From the NCBI GenBank assembly GCA_905198155.1, contig CAJKBQ010000023.1:1-46673 (forward strand): a stretch of 46,673 bases of DNA. Direction: 5' to 3'. Positions within the stretch are counted from its first letter, which is position 1. Each line of letters opens with the position of its first letter. The position numbers and the translations under genes were made by a program. Below the pieces are notes generated by a model that saw nothing but the letters and a program-made list of their open reading frames with translations, searched no databases and was not told the DNA's origin. The DNA comes from an uncultured Eubacteriales bacterium (GTDB lineage: Bacteria; Bacillota; Clostridia; Oscillospirales; Acutalibacteraceae). Below, one piece after another: positions 26,220 through 35,090 of the stretch.

Positions 26220-26729
26220 TTATTTTCGCGCAATCCGTGCGGAAGGCGTGTCCGCAAATCCGGTGAACGCGCGGAACATGTCGATTTCGGCGCCGGACTC
26301 GCGCAGGAACGCCCGAATCTCGTCGTCCTGCGCCAGAATCCGGCCTGCGGCGCGCACCGCGCGGCGGAACGACCGGTCAAACTGCACGCGGCGGCACGAT
26401 GCCACCAGCGGACACAGCCGCAGCCCGCGCACGTCGATTTCCGCCGAAATGTGGCCGTCCGCGTGCAGATGGGGGAAAAACGGAAATATCCGGCACGCCA
26501 GCGGGCGGGTCGCTCGGTCGCACGTCCCGCTGCACACCACCATCGGCGCGCCGTCGGTGGTGGCGGTGCGGGGGAGCGGAGACGATTCGTGCGGGAACAG
26601 CCGCATTCCCTGTCCGTCGCTGCCGCGGCAGCACGCTTTGCCGCACAGCACGCCGCAATCCTGCCCCAGCGGGGTGCGGTCGCCGATGCACGCAAAAGCC
26701 GATTCATATAATGCAGCATAATCCGTCAT
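26220..26729 (-). CDS. cysteine-cluster protein, YkgJ-like
   Basis: 169 residues. Cysteines cluster as CGVLCGKACC near the N-terminus, then CSGTCDR and RPLACRIFPF, and a final CPLVASC. The pattern C-x3-C-x3-CC followed by RPxxCRxFPF recalls YkgJ-type proteins thought to bind a metal or Fe-S cluster. The start overlaps the stop of the AraC gene by four bases (ATGA), so the two are translated together. Function unknown. Confidence 0.6.
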   Translation of the reverse strand: MTDYAALYESAFACIGDRTPLGQDCGVLCGKACCRGSDGQGMRLFPHESSPLPRTATTDGAPMVVCSGTCDRATRPLACRIFPFFPHLHADGHISAEIDVRGLRLCPLVASCRRVQFDRSFRRAVRAAGRILAQDDEIRAFLRESGAEIDMFRAFTGFADTPSARIARK

Positions 26730-27583
26730 TGCAAATCCTCCGTTTCGGTCGGCATATCGCCGGAGCCGTCGCTCTTTTTCGGCAAGGTGCCATTGAATTT
26801 TTTGTATACGCGGTAAAAGTGCGATACGTCATAAAATCCCAGTTTTTCCGCGATCAGCGCCGTGGTCCACAGGGAACTGTCCAGCAGTTCCTGCGCTTTG
26901 GCGATGCGCAGCTTGTTCCGGTACTCCGTAGCGGACAGACCGCCGGAATACTTCCGGAAGCTGGCGCGGAAGTAGCTTTCGCTGATGAAGCACAGCTTGG
27001 CCAGCGCCGCTACGGGTAGATTGTCGCACGGGTCGCGCTCAATGTGCTGGATGGCGGGCTGCAAAAACCGGAATTCCTCCGGGATGGGGTCGGACTTGGG
27101 CAGGTGCCGGATCAGCTCGTCGATCAGCAGCAGCAGATCGGTTTTCAGCCGCAGCCGGTTGACGTTGGGGCGCATATAATCGTTCAGTACACGCCGAAAC
27201 AGCGGAATGCAGCTTTCGGCCTGTGCGGGCGCCCAGCCGAGGTACCGGTCGGTCAGCGCAATGTCGGCGCCGGTTTCGTCCGTCAGGCGGAATTTGACGC
27301 ATACGGTGACGCTTTGTGCGCCCGCCGGTTCCACCACAGTGCGCGACCCGTACGGCGCGCCCTGCGCGATCAGCACAACCGACGGCGATTGCAGCGTGTA
27401 CCGCGGCGCGTCATCCGTCAAATCCAGGATGCTTTTGACGCCGTTGAGCGTGGCAGAGAGGATGTTCAGCGGCCGGCCGGCCGGGTAGCGGTTGAGGTTG
27501 TTGTTGCGCCAGCTGCGCTCCGTAGCGGCGATTTCGGTGACGTTGACGTCGGTTTCCCGCAGTCGGGCAAATGACAGATTCAT
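26726..27583 (-). CDS. AraC-family regulator of the catabolic operon
   Basis: 285 residues, start behind AAGGAG. The N-terminal ~150 residues are a variable, probably cupin-like ligand domain; residues about 175-275 form the AraC double HTH (LPVAALAKLCFISESYFRAS, then TALIAEKLGFYDVSHFYRVY). It is divergent from the isomerase gene that opens the ten-kb catabolic operon, 117 bp apart, and is the likely activator of that operon. A Cys-cluster gene is coupled behind it. Confidence 0.88.
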   Translation of the reverse strand: MNLSFARLRETDVNVTEIAATERSWRNNNLNRYPAGRPLNILSATLNGVKSILDLTDDAPRYTLQSPSVVLIAQGAPYGSRTVVEPAGAQSVTVCVKFRLTDETGADIALTDRYLGWAPAQAESCIPLFRRVLNDYMRPNVNRLRLKTDLLLLIDELIRHLPKSDPIPEEFRFLQPAIQHIERDPCDNLPVAALAKLCFISESYFRASFRKYSGGLSATEYRNKLRIAKAQELLDSSLWTTALIAEKLGFYDVSHFYRVYKKFNGTLPKKSDGSGDMPTETEDLQ

Positions 27584-27700
27584 CGTGCGCTCCTTCTTAA
27601 AATCGATTTGTACAATAAGAAAATCATTTTATACATTGTACCACAAGCCGCGAAGGATTACAATAGTAATAACGTAAAACAGAAAGGGTGTTTTATTACG

Positions 27701-29089
27701 ATGGATTATTCGGTTAAAGTCGGTCTGGTTTCCTGTCGGCGCGATGTAACGCCGCGTCCCGGAATTTTCAACTGGGAAAAAGCGGAGGAGCGCGGCCGCG
27801 CGGCGGTGGAATACATCAAATCCCACTACACGTCGGACGTGGACACGTTTGTGGACATCGAGGGGATTAACCCGGTCAACGTGATGGTCAACGAAGCGGA
27901 CGCCGTGAAAATCGCGGAAAAATTCAACGCGGAAAAAGTGGACGCGCTGTTCGTGATCAACGCCAACTTCGGCAACGAAGAAGCAATCGCCGAGCTGGCC
28001 AAGGCGGTCAACAAGCCGGTATGTATTTGGGCGCCGCTGGACGACGTGTTCGAGCCGGACGGGATGCGCTACACGGACAGCCAGTGCGGTCTGTTTGGCG
28101 TGAGCCGGCTGCTCCAGCGGAATAATCTGCCGTTTTCGTACATCGAAACCTGCCGGATTGAGTCGGAAACCTTCGACGCCGGGCTGCGCAAGTTCCTGTC
28201 GGTGGCGTGCATGGTGAAAAACTTCCGTACGCTGAAAATCGCGCAGGTCGGGCTGCGCCCGCAGCCGTTCTATTCGGTGATTTTCAACGAAGGCGAACTG
28301 ATGCAGAAATTCGGTATCCGCTGCATTCCGATCAACATCGGCGTGATTGTCGATCGGTACAACAAAATCCTCGCCGAGCGCGACGCGGAGCTGACCGAGG
28401 GTGCGGCGCTGCTGCAATCCCGGTACGAAATGGACGACCTGACGCCGCCGCTGCTCAAAAAGGTCTACGCGTTCGTGCTGCTGTATCAGGATATTTTCCG
28501 CGACTACAAAGTCGATGCGATCTCCGCCGAATGCTGGACGGCGATGCAGCTGGCCGTGGGCGCGATGCCCTGCACCGCGTACAGCGTGCTGGCCGACATG
28601 GGCTACATCATCAGCTGCGAGTCCGATATGCACGGCGCGATTTCGATGGTACTGCTGGCGGCTGCGGCGCGCGGCAAGAAAGTCCCGTTCTTCGGGGAAT
28701 TCACCGTCCGCCATCCGGAAAACAAGAACGCCGAGCTGCTGTGGCACTGCGGGCCGTTTGCTTACTCGCTCAAAGCGCCGGACAGCGTTGCGAAAAACGT
28801 CAATATGCGCCAGTGGTTCCGCGTGAAGGACGGCGACTACACCATCGCCCGCATGGATCAGGACAACGGCAAGTACACGCTGCTGGGCGGGCAGTTCTCG
28901 TCCACGACAGGGCCGTACACGTTCGGCACCTACATCTGGGCGCAGTTCGACAACCTGTCCAAGTGGGAGCGCAAGCTGATCGAAGGCCCGTATATTCACC
29001 ATATGGCCGAGATCGAAGGCAACTACACCGAAGAACTGAACGAATTCTGCAAGTATATTCCCAATCTTGAGATTGATACCGTTGACTAA
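27701..29089 (+). CDS. L-fucose/L-arabinose isomerase-family protein
   Basis: 462 residues from the ATG at 27701 behind AAAGGG. The N-terminal Rossmann-like half contains DIEGINPVNVMVNEAD and VDALFVINANFGNEEAIAEL; the C-terminal half ISAECWTAMQ, SVLADMGYIISCESDMHGAIS and HPENKNAELLWHCG is the FucI/AraA metal-binding half, where Glu and Asp residues ligate the divalent metal and CESD supplies an acidic ligand. It should interconvert an aldose and ketose. Whether it acts on fucose, arabinose or another deoxy sugar is not decidable. First gene of the operon; the next start is 17 bp away. Confidence 0.85.
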   Translation: MDYSVKVGLVSCRRDVTPRPGIFNWEKAEERGRAAVEYIKSHYTSDVDTFVDIEGINPVNVMVNEADAVKIAEKFNAEKVDALFVINANFGNEEAIAELAKAVNKPVCIWAPLDDVFEPDGMRYTDSQCGLFGVSRLLQRNNLPFSYIETCRIESETFDAGLRKFLSVACMVKNFRTLKIAQVGLRPQPFYSVIFNEGELMQKFGIRCIPINIGVIVDRYNKILAERDAELTEGAALLQSRYEMDDLTPPLLKKVYAFVLLYQDIFRDYKVDAISAECWTAMQLAVGAMPCTAYSVLADMGYIISCESDMHGAISMVLLAAAARGKKVPFFGEFTVRHPENKNAELLWHCGPFAYSLKAPDSVAKNVNMRQWFRVKDGDYTIARMDQDNGKYTLLGGQFSSTTGPYTFGTYIWAQFDNLSKWERKLIEGPYIHHMAEIEGNYTEELNEFCKYIPNLEIDTVD

Positions 29090-29106
29090 GAAAGGAAGAT
29101 TGAACC

Positions 29107-30531
29107 GTGCAAGGAAGCGAATTTTTGTCCGCCATGATCCTGACGGAGCTGGAGGATGCCGTCGGGCAGGAAAACTGCTCGATCAGCCCGATCGATAAGG
29201 CGACGCACAGCGTGGACTACTACTGGCTGTCCCGTATGTGGTCCGACCGCGGGCAGCTGATGCCGCAGGCGGACTATGTGGTGTCGCCGAAAGATGCGCA
29301 GGAGGTTTCCAAAGTCCTGCAAATCGCCAACTATTACAAGCTGCCCGTGACCACATGGGGCGGCGGCGGCGGTACCCAGGGCGGCGCCATCCCGGTAGCG
29401 GGCGGCATTGTGCTGGACACCAAGCGCATGAACAAAATTTACAACGTCAATACCGACTCGATGTACATCGAGTGCGGCACCGGCGCGATTTACAAACACA
29501 TTGAATGGGCAGCCAACGAAGTCGGCAAGGCCACCATGCACTACCCGTCGTCGCTGACCTGCTCCACCGTGGGCGGATTCCTGGCGCACCGCGGCATCGG
29601 CGTGGTGTCCACCAAATACGGCAAGATTGACGACATGGTGATGCAGATGGAAGTCGTCCTGCCCAACGGCGACATCATCGAAACCTCGCCCGCGCCCAAG
29701 CACGCGGCCGGCCCTGACCTGAACCAGATTTTCATCGGGTCCGAAGGCACGCTCGGCGTCATCACCAAAGCGCAGATTCGCATTTTTGACCAGCCGGAGG
29801 AGCGCCGGTTCCGCGGGTTCCTGTTCAAAGACATGACTGGCGCGTTCAAAGCGGCGCGCGAGCTGCTGCAAAAGTTCAAACCGTCCGTGATGCGGCTGTA
29901 TGACCCGGCCGAAACCGCGTCGCTGATCAAAAAGATTGTCGGTGTGGAGCGCGAAGGCGCGTTCATGAACGTCGCATACGAAGGCGTGCATGAAATGGTC
30001 GAAGTGGAAGAGAACATTCTGCTGTCCACGTTCGCGAAATACGGCGCGGAGGATCTCGGCAGCGAATACGGCGAAAAATGGTGGAAAGAGAAGATCACGT
30101 TCTTCTATCCTGGCCACATGATGGATCTGCCGCAGATGTTCGGCACGATGGATACCATTGCACCGTACGACAAGATTGAAAAAATCTACTGGGCGATGAA
30201 AAAAGCCATCGAAACGAACTTCCCGATGGCGCGGTTTATCGCACACTTCTCGCACTGGTACGAGTGGGGCGCGATGGTGTACGACCGCTTTATCGTGGAT
30301 GACGTGCCGAAAGATCCGGTCGAGGCGCTGCGCCTGCACCAGGCGATCTGGACGTGCGGCGTGCGCACCGCGCTGGCCAACGGCGGCGTGGTCAACGACC
30401 ACCACGGCGTCGGCATCAAGCTGGGCCGCCTGATGAAAGAACAGTACGGCCCGGCCATGCAGGTCATGACCGGCCTGAAAAAGCAGCTGGATCCGAACGG
30501 CATCATGAATCCGTTCAAGCTGGGCCTGTAA
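29107..30531 (+). CDS. FAD-linked oxidase (GlcD/lactate-dehydrogenase-like)
   Basis: 474 residues with a GTG start behind AGAAAGGAAG. The PCMH FAD-binding domain shows VVSPKDAQEVSKVLQIAN, TTWGGGGGTQGG, MYIECGTGAIYK and FIGSEGTLGVITKA in order; the C-terminal FAD-oxidase domain ends with VVNDHHGVGIKLGR and LDPNGIMNPFKLGL, typical of alpha-hydroxy-acid dehydrogenases and alkyl-DHAP synthases. The His pair in NDHHGVG is the usual substrate base. Together with the next Fe-S protein and a fused ETF in the same operon it probably oxidises a hydroxylated sugar acid or polyol and passes electrons to ETF. Confidence 0.88.
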   Translation: MQGSEFLSAMILTELEDAVGQENCSISPIDKATHSVDYYWLSRMWSDRGQLMPQADYVVSPKDAQEVSKVLQIANYYKLPVTTWGGGGGTQGGAIPVAGGIVLDTKRMNKIYNVNTDSMYIECGTGAIYKHIEWAANEVGKATMHYPSSLTCSTVGGFLAHRGIGVVSTKYGKIDDMVMQMEVVLPNGDIIETSPAPKHAAGPDLNQIFIGSEGTLGVITKAQIRIFDQPEERRFRGFLFKDMTGAFKAARELLQKFKPSVMRLYDPAETASLIKKIVGVEREGAFMNVAYEGVHEMVEVEENILLSTFAKYGAEDLGSEYGEKWWKEKITFFYPGHMMDLPQMFGTMDTIAPYDKIEKIYWAMKKAIETNFPMARFIAHFSHWYEWGAMVYDRFIVDDVPKDPVEALRLHQAIWTCGVRTALANGGVVNDHHGVGIKLGRLMKEQYGPAMQVMTGLKKQLDPNGIMNPFKLGL

Positions 30532-30552
30532 TGCAGAAGGGAGATGCTCAAC

Positions 30553-31647
30553 ATGAATTTGTCCGAAAAATCGCGTACCCATATTGATCAATGCCGCTTC
30601 TGCTGGATGTGCCGCCATATCTGCCCGGTGGGCAACGCCACGGGTCAGGAGCGCAACACCGCCCGCGCCCGTGCGCTGGGGCTGTCACTGGTCGTGCGCG
30701 GCGCGATGGAACTGAAAGACGTGGTAGATAACCTGTACGAATGCGCGTGCTGCGGCGCGTGCGTCAAAGAGTGCGTCACCGGTTGGGATCCGGTCGCGTT
30801 CACGAAGGATGCGCGGCTCCAAGCGCTGCTCGACGGGGTTACGCCGGAATATATCACCAAACTGATCGACAATTGCATCGACCGCGGCAACGCGTATGGC
30901 GCTGTCGTGACCGATGAAGCGCTGCGCGATGCGATGGCACACCACAGTGCCAAAACCGATCTGCTGCTCTTCCTTGGCACCGATGCGCGCACGCAGGTGC
31001 CCGCGGCGGCCGTCAATGCCATCCGGCTGATGGAAAAACTGAACGTTCCGTTCACCGTACTGGCGGACGAGCCGGAAAGCGGCAGCCAACTCGACTTTTT
31101 GACCGGTGCATCCGACGAAACGCGCCGCCAGATGACCGAGTGCGCCAATGCGATTGACGGCTATGCCGACGTAATCGCGTTTGATCCGGCGGACGCCAAA
31201 GTGATGCTGCGTGAATACAAAGAATGGCAGATTCCGTGCCACGCGAACGTGCACACGTTCACGGCGTTCTTGGCGGCACAGGTACAGTCCGGCGCGCTCA
31301 AACTGGCGCAGACCGGCCGCGCTGTTACGTATCAGGATCCGTTCCAGCTGGCGCGCGACCTGACCGAGACGGATGCGCCCCGTGCGCTGATTTCGGCGTG
31401 CGCGGAGCTGCACGAAATGCTCCTCAACCGCAAAGACACCATGTGGGCGGGCAACATCCTGATGGCGCAGTACATCCCGCTGACGATTCAGAAAGTCGCG
31501 GCGGATCGGATCGAAAATGCGCTGGGCGTGGGGCAGCACACGATCGTTACGGCGAGCGTGTCGGAATATGCTGCGCTCAAAGCGGTGCCGCAGACCGACG
31601 TCACGGTGCTGTCGCTGGAAGAGCTGCTGCTGGAAGCGGCGCAGTAA
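30553..31647 (+). CDS. 4Fe-4S protein with degenerate CCG domain (GlcF/HdrD-like)
   Basis: 364 residues from the ATG at 30553, nine bases after AAGGGAG; the ATG at 30544 abuts that site. Two complete ferredoxin motifs are present: C14-x2-C17-x2-C20-x3-C24 and C64-x2-C67-x2-C70-x3-C74. Downstream the protein keeps the shape of CCG-domain proteins, but the usual DPCH is DPFQ and the second CCG cysteines are absent, so it should hold two clusters only. It follows the FAD oxidase by 21 bp and is its likely electron-acceptor subunit, relaying electrons towards the ETF encoded at the operon's end. Confidence 0.85.
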   Translation: MNLSEKSRTHIDQCRFCWMCRHICPVGNATGQERNTARARALGLSLVVRGAMELKDVVDNLYECACCGACVKECVTGWDPVAFTKDARLQALLDGVTPEYITKLIDNCIDRGNAYGAVVTDEALRDAMAHHSAKTDLLLFLGTDARTQVPAAAVNAIRLMEKLNVPFTVLADEPESGSQLDFLTGASDETRRQMTECANAIDGYADVIAFDPADAKVMLREYKEWQIPCHANVHTFTAFLAAQVQSGALKLAQTGRAVTYQDPFQLARDLTETDAPRALISACAELHEMLLNRKDTMWAGNILMAQYIPLTIQKVAADRIENALGVGQHTIVTASVSEYAALKAVPQTDVTVLSLEELLLEAAQ

Positions 31648-31662
31648 ACGCAGAATTCGGAA

Positions 31663-31691
31663 AACCGAAGCGCGATTTTTCCGCTTCGGTT
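31663..31691 (+). terminator. intra-operon hairpin (attenuator or processing stem)
   Basis: Perfect 10-bp stem AACCGAAGCG/CGCTTCGGTT (31663-31672 with 31682-31691) in the 75-bp gap between the Fe-S and aldolase genes. A T-run appears only nine bases later, so partial termination or 3' protection of the upstream message is likely. Confidence 0.5.
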
Positions 31692-31722
31692 CTTCCCGGT
31701 TTTTCAGAAAGGTAGAGAGATT

Positions 31723-32553
31723 ATGCTGGTAGATTTCAAATCGATTTTGGAACGCGCGCAGAAAGGCGGCTTTGCGATCCCGGCGTTCAATGTGTACAAC
31801 ATGGAAACCGTGATGGGTGCCATCGCGGCGGCGGAAGAGGCGCACGCGCCGGTGATTTTGCAGGCGTACAGCCGGCTGTTCCACAACGAAGAAGGCTATT
31901 TCCTCGCGCCGATCGTGCTGGCGGCGGCGCAGCAGGCGAGCGTGCCGGTGTGCTTCCACATCGACCACGGCGCAGGCGAATTTGAAGTGACGCGCGCGCT
32001 GCGTTACGGCGTGAGCGGCGCCATGATCGACGCATCGGCGCTGCCGTACGAAGAGAACGTTGCGCTGACCCGCCGCGTGGTGGAAACGGCTGCGGCTGTC
32101 GGCGTGCAGGTCGAAGGCGAGCTGGGACACATCGGCTCGGTCAATGACAACGCCATGGACGAATTCACAAACCCGGCGCAGGCGGCGGATTTCGCACAGA
32201 AAACCGGCGTGGCGGCGCTGGCGGTGCTGGTCGGCAACGCACACGGCCGCTACAAAAAGCCCCCGAAGCTGGACATCGCCCGCATCGCGGAAATTTGCGA
32301 AGCGACCGGCCATCTCCCGCTGGTGCTGCACGGCGGCACCGGGATTCCGGACGATCAGATTGTGGCGGCGGTCAAAGCCGGCATCCGGAAGATCAACTTC
32401 GGTACCGACGTGTGCTATTCGTTCCTGGACGCGGTGTTCGCCACGTCGCGGGACAAAGTCGCGATTGACCTGTTCATGAAAGACGCCATCGCCGCGGTGA
32501 AGGCGTTCGCGCTGACGAAGATTCGGCTCCTCGGCGCCGAAAATCAGGCATAA
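31723..32553 (+). CDS. class II fructose/tagatose-bisphosphate-type aldolase
   Basis: 276 residues, start behind AGAAAGG. Zinc-dependent class II aldolase motifs appear in order: FHIDHGAG with catalytic Asp81 and zinc His82, VEGELGHIG with a zinc-site Glu, VLVGNAHGRYK with the second zinc His, and VLHGGTGI with the third. KINFGTD binds phosphate. It cleaves a phosphorylated ketose to DHAP and an aldehyde. In an operon with an IolB-type isomerase and a PfkB kinase an IolJ-like role is possible. Confidence 0.92.
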   Translation: MLVDFKSILERAQKGGFAIPAFNVYNMETVMGAIAAAEEAHAPVILQAYSRLFHNEEGYFLAPIVLAAAQQASVPVCFHIDHGAGEFEVTRALRYGVSGAMIDASALPYEENVALTRRVVETAAAVGVQVEGELGHIGSVNDNAMDEFTNPAQAADFAQKTGVAALAVLVGNAHGRYKKPPKLDIARIAEICEATGHLPLVLHGGTGIPDDQIVAAVKAGIRKINFGTDVCYSFLDAVFATSRDKVAIDLFMKDAIAAVKAFALTKIRLLGAENQA

Positions 32554-32568
32554 GCGGGGAACAGACGC

Positions 32569-33483
32569 ATGAATCAGGCAAAAATCGTGGGGATCGGCGC
32601 GTGCGTGATGGACACGCTGATTACCGTGCCGCACTACCCCACAGAAGATACCAAACTGCGCGCGCTCAGCAGCAAACCGGCCGGCGGCGGTCCGGTGGCG
32701 ACCGGACTGGTTGCCGCGCAGAAACTCGGCGTGCCGGCCGCATTCATCGGCGTGCTGTCGGACGACACGGGCGGACAGTTCCTGATTTCGGACTTTGCGA
32801 AATACGGGATGACCGCCGATCAAATCACCGTGCGCAGCGGGTACCGGTCGTTCACGTCGTGCATCTGGCTGAGCCAGGCTTCGACCAGCCGTACCTGCGT
32901 GTTCGACAAAGGCAATCTGCCGCCGCTCACGCTGACCGATGCGCAAAAGCAGGCCATCGCTGATGCTGACCTGCTGATGGTGGACGGCAACGAGCTGGAA
33001 GCCGCCATCGACGGCGCGCAGTGGGCGCACGCGCACGGCACCAAAGTGCTGTACGATGCAGGCGGCCGCTACGACGGTGTGGAGCGGCTGCTGCCGCTGG
33101 CGGACTACCTGATCCCGTCCGAGGAATTCGCGATGGGCTTCACCGGCTGTGCGGATGCGGAGTCGGCCGCGCGGGCGTTGTATGAACAGTTCCGGCCGGA
33201 AGCGGTCGTAGTTACGTGCGGGAAGCGCGGCGGCGTGCTGTACAACGGCACGGCCGTCTGGTACCCGATTTACCCCGCCGATGTGGTCGATTCCAACGGC
33301 GCGGGCGATGTGTTCCACGGTGCTTTTGCCGCCGCCGTCGTCAAAGGATTTGATCCGGAAAAATGCTGCCATTTTTCGAGCGCTGTGTCCGGGCTGAAAT
33401 GCACCGGCGTCGGCGCGCGCGAGAGCGTTCCGGATTTTGATACCGTCAAACAATATATGAAGGAGAATGGATATGAGCTTTGA
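32569..33483 (+). CDS. PfkB-family carbohydrate kinase
   Basis: 304 residues, 15 bp after the aldolase. The ribokinase fold is indicated by the N-terminal GIGACVMDTLITV, the sugar-binding PAGGGPVATGLVAAQKLG and the C-terminal VVDSNGAGDVFHGAFAA with the catalytic Asp and anion hole. It phosphorylates a sugar or keto-sugar ahead of the aldolase, possibly the IolC step. The stop overlaps the start of the IolB-type gene by 11 bases. Confidence 0.9.
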   Translation: MNQAKIVGIGACVMDTLITVPHYPTEDTKLRALSSKPAGGGPVATGLVAAQKLGVPAAFIGVLSDDTGGQFLISDFAKYGMTADQITVRSGYRSFTSCIWLSQASTSRTCVFDKGNLPPLTLTDAQKQAIADADLLMVDGNELEAAIDGAQWAHAHGTKVLYDAGGRYDGVERLLPLADYLIPSEEFAMGFTGCADAESAARALYEQFRPEAVVVTCGKRGGVLYNGTAVWYPIYPADVVDSNGAGDVFHGAFAAAVVKGFDPEKCCHFSSAVSGLKCTGVGARESVPDFDTVKQYMKENGYEL

Positions 33484-34261
33484 ACGTCATTGGACCGGGA
33501 ACTACGGTCTGACTACCATTTATCAGAAATCGGACAGCGCCTGCCAGGGGCTGGAAATTGACATGATCCGGCTGGCGTCCGGCGAAAGCTGCACGCTGTA
33601 CGAGGACGCGAAGGAATTCGCGCTGACCATTCTGGGCGGCACCTGCACTGTGACCGGCGACGGGATGAATTTTGCGCACATCGGGTCGCGCAAAAACGTG
33701 TTCGACGGCAAGGCGACGGCGCTGTATGTGCCGCGCAAGCGTCATTTCACCATCACGGCCGAAACCGAGCTGGACATCTGCGCTGCCAAATGCCCGGCGG
33801 ATGCGGATTTTGCGCCGAAGCTGATTACGCCGGACGACGTCGTGGTCAAAAATCTGGGCAAACCGGGCTTTGAGCGCGAAGCGCATTTCCTGATCGACGA
33901 GCGCACCGATGCCTGCAAAATCTATGTCGGCGAAAACTTCATCAAAGGCGGCCAGTGGTCGTCGTACCCGGGCCACAAGCACGATGTGGAAAATATGCCG
34001 GCGGAAGGCTTTGCCGAGGAAATTTACTTCTACCGCTACGACAAACCCACCGGGTTCGGCATCCAGAAGGTATACACCGGCGACCGGTCGATCGACGAAA
34101 CGTACACCACCAAAGAAAACGACTTTGTCGAAATCCCGAAAGGCTACCATCCCTGCACCGTTGCACCGGGGTACAACGGCTACCTGCTGTGGATGATGTG
34201 CTGCGAACACCGCGGGTTTTTCATGAGCACCGACCCGGATCACGACTGGATGAACAAATAA
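33473..34261 (+). CDS. iolB: IolB/KduI-type 5-deoxy-glucuronate isomerase
   Basis: 262 residues from the ATG at 33473, eight bases after AAGGAG; an ATG at 33467 lies too close to that site. The cupin pattern is clear: PGHKHD (metal histidines), EEIYFYRYD (metal Glu), GYHPCTVAPGYNGYLLWMM with a third histidine. The second cupin half contains KEFALTILGG at the N-terminus. IolB converts 5-deoxy-glucuronate to 2-deoxy-5-keto-gluconate in inositol breakdown. Dehydrogenase and dehydratase genes iolG, iolE and iolD are not here, so the true substrate may differ. Confidence 0.85.
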   Translation: MSFERHWTGNYGLTTIYQKSDSACQGLEIDMIRLASGESCTLYEDAKEFALTILGGTCTVTGDGMNFAHIGSRKNVFDGKATALYVPRKRHFTITAETELDICAAKCPADADFAPKLITPDDVVVKNLGKPGFEREAHFLIDERTDACKIYVGENFIKGGQWSSYPGHKHDVENMPAEGFAEEIYFYRYDKPTGFGIQKVYTGDRSIDETYTTKENDFVEIPKGYHPCTVAPGYNGYLLWMMCCEHRGFFMSTDPDHDWMNK

Positions 34262-34272
34262 AAACCGGAACG

Positions 34273-34309
34273 CAGCGAATTCGCCCGGGGCAACCGGGCG
34301 GGTTCGCTG
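34273..34309 (+). other. intra-operon stable hairpin
   Basis: Two stacked stems (CAGCGAA/TTCGCTG and CGCCCGG/CCGGGCG, 7 bp each) lie in the 76-bp gap before the DUF4867 gene. No T-tract follows, so an mRNA-stability or processing role is more likely than termination. Confidence 0.45.
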
Positions 34310-34337
34310 AACTTGTCCGTAAACGGAGGAAAAAACA

Positions 34338-34991
34338 ATGACAATCGAAACTTTGCGCGCGAAAAACCCGGATTTGCAGCTGTACAGCATTCACGACCCG
34401 GAATTTGCAGAATATGGCCGCGTAATTACCGGGCTGCCTGCGGCGGAACTGATTGCCGCCGCGCAGGAAATTCCAGCCCCGGCCGACGGATCGAAATATG
34501 AGGCGACGGTACCGGCGCTGGAAGCAACGCCGTTCGCGCAGCCGATGCAGGCGCAGCTGTTCGGCGAACTGCCGGCGCAGGTAGGTTACTGCTGGGGACA
34601 CAACACAACGATGAATGCCATGGAATGGCACACCTCGTCCGAAATCAACGTGGCGGTCACGCCGCTGGTGCTGATCCTCGGCCGCCGGGCAGACCTGAAA
34701 GCGAACCGCGTCGATGCGTCCACGTTCCGCGCATTTTACCTGGAAGCGGGGGACATTGTGGAGGTGTACGCAACCAGCCTGCACTTCTGCCCGTGCGAAG
34801 TGTCGGCGGCAGGCTTTGGCTGCATCGTCGGACTGCCGCAGGGCACTAACGTTCCGCTGGACGCGCCGTCGGCCGATCCGCTGCTGTTCCGCAAAAACAA
34901 ATGGCTGATCGCGCACGACGAAAATGCCGGGCTGATCGCCCGCGGCGCGGCAGCTGGCATCTCCGGTCCGAATTATGTGGTACGGTACTGA
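34338..34991 (+). CDS. DUF4867-family protein, cupin-like
   Basis: 217 residues, start behind GGAGG. It matches the DUF4867 pattern seen in carbohydrate operons of Firmicutes: a central beta-rich half with VGYCWGHNTTMNAMEWHTSSEIN (listed here as two blocks, GYCWGHNTTMNA and MEWHTSSEIN), RAFYLEAGDIVEVYATSLHF and CEVSAAGFGC. Histidines and glutamates in these blocks could bind a metal as in cupins. Function is unknown; an accessory isomerase or epimerase for the operon's sugar is plausible. Confidence 0.75.
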   Translation: MTIETLRAKNPDLQLYSIHDPEFAEYGRVITGLPAAELIAAAQEIPAPADGSKYEATVPALEATPFAQPMQAQLFGELPAQVGYCWGHNTTMNAMEWHTSSEINVAVTPLVLILGRRADLKANRVDASTFRAFYLEAGDIVEVYATSLHFCPCEVSAAGFGCIVGLPQGTNVPLDAPSADPLLFRKNKWLIAHDENAGLIARGAAAGISGPNYVVRY

Positions 34992-35090
34992 AATGCTTTA
35001 ATATCATAAATGAGTCCCATATTTGAGACTAAAATTTCGCAAAGTTTACGCTTTGCAAATTGCAGATCGCCCACAGAAAGGGGAAAATAT

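Noticed and set aside
24547..26721. Long plus-strand frame opposite the CocE/NonD and Cys-cluster genes
   Set aside because: Antisense shadow; the minus-strand genes have proper starts, ribosome sites and active-site motifs.
30685..33453. A 922-codon minus-strand frame opposite the Fe-S, aldolase and PfkB genes
   Set aside because: Spans three well-supported genes on the other strand and has no domain signature.
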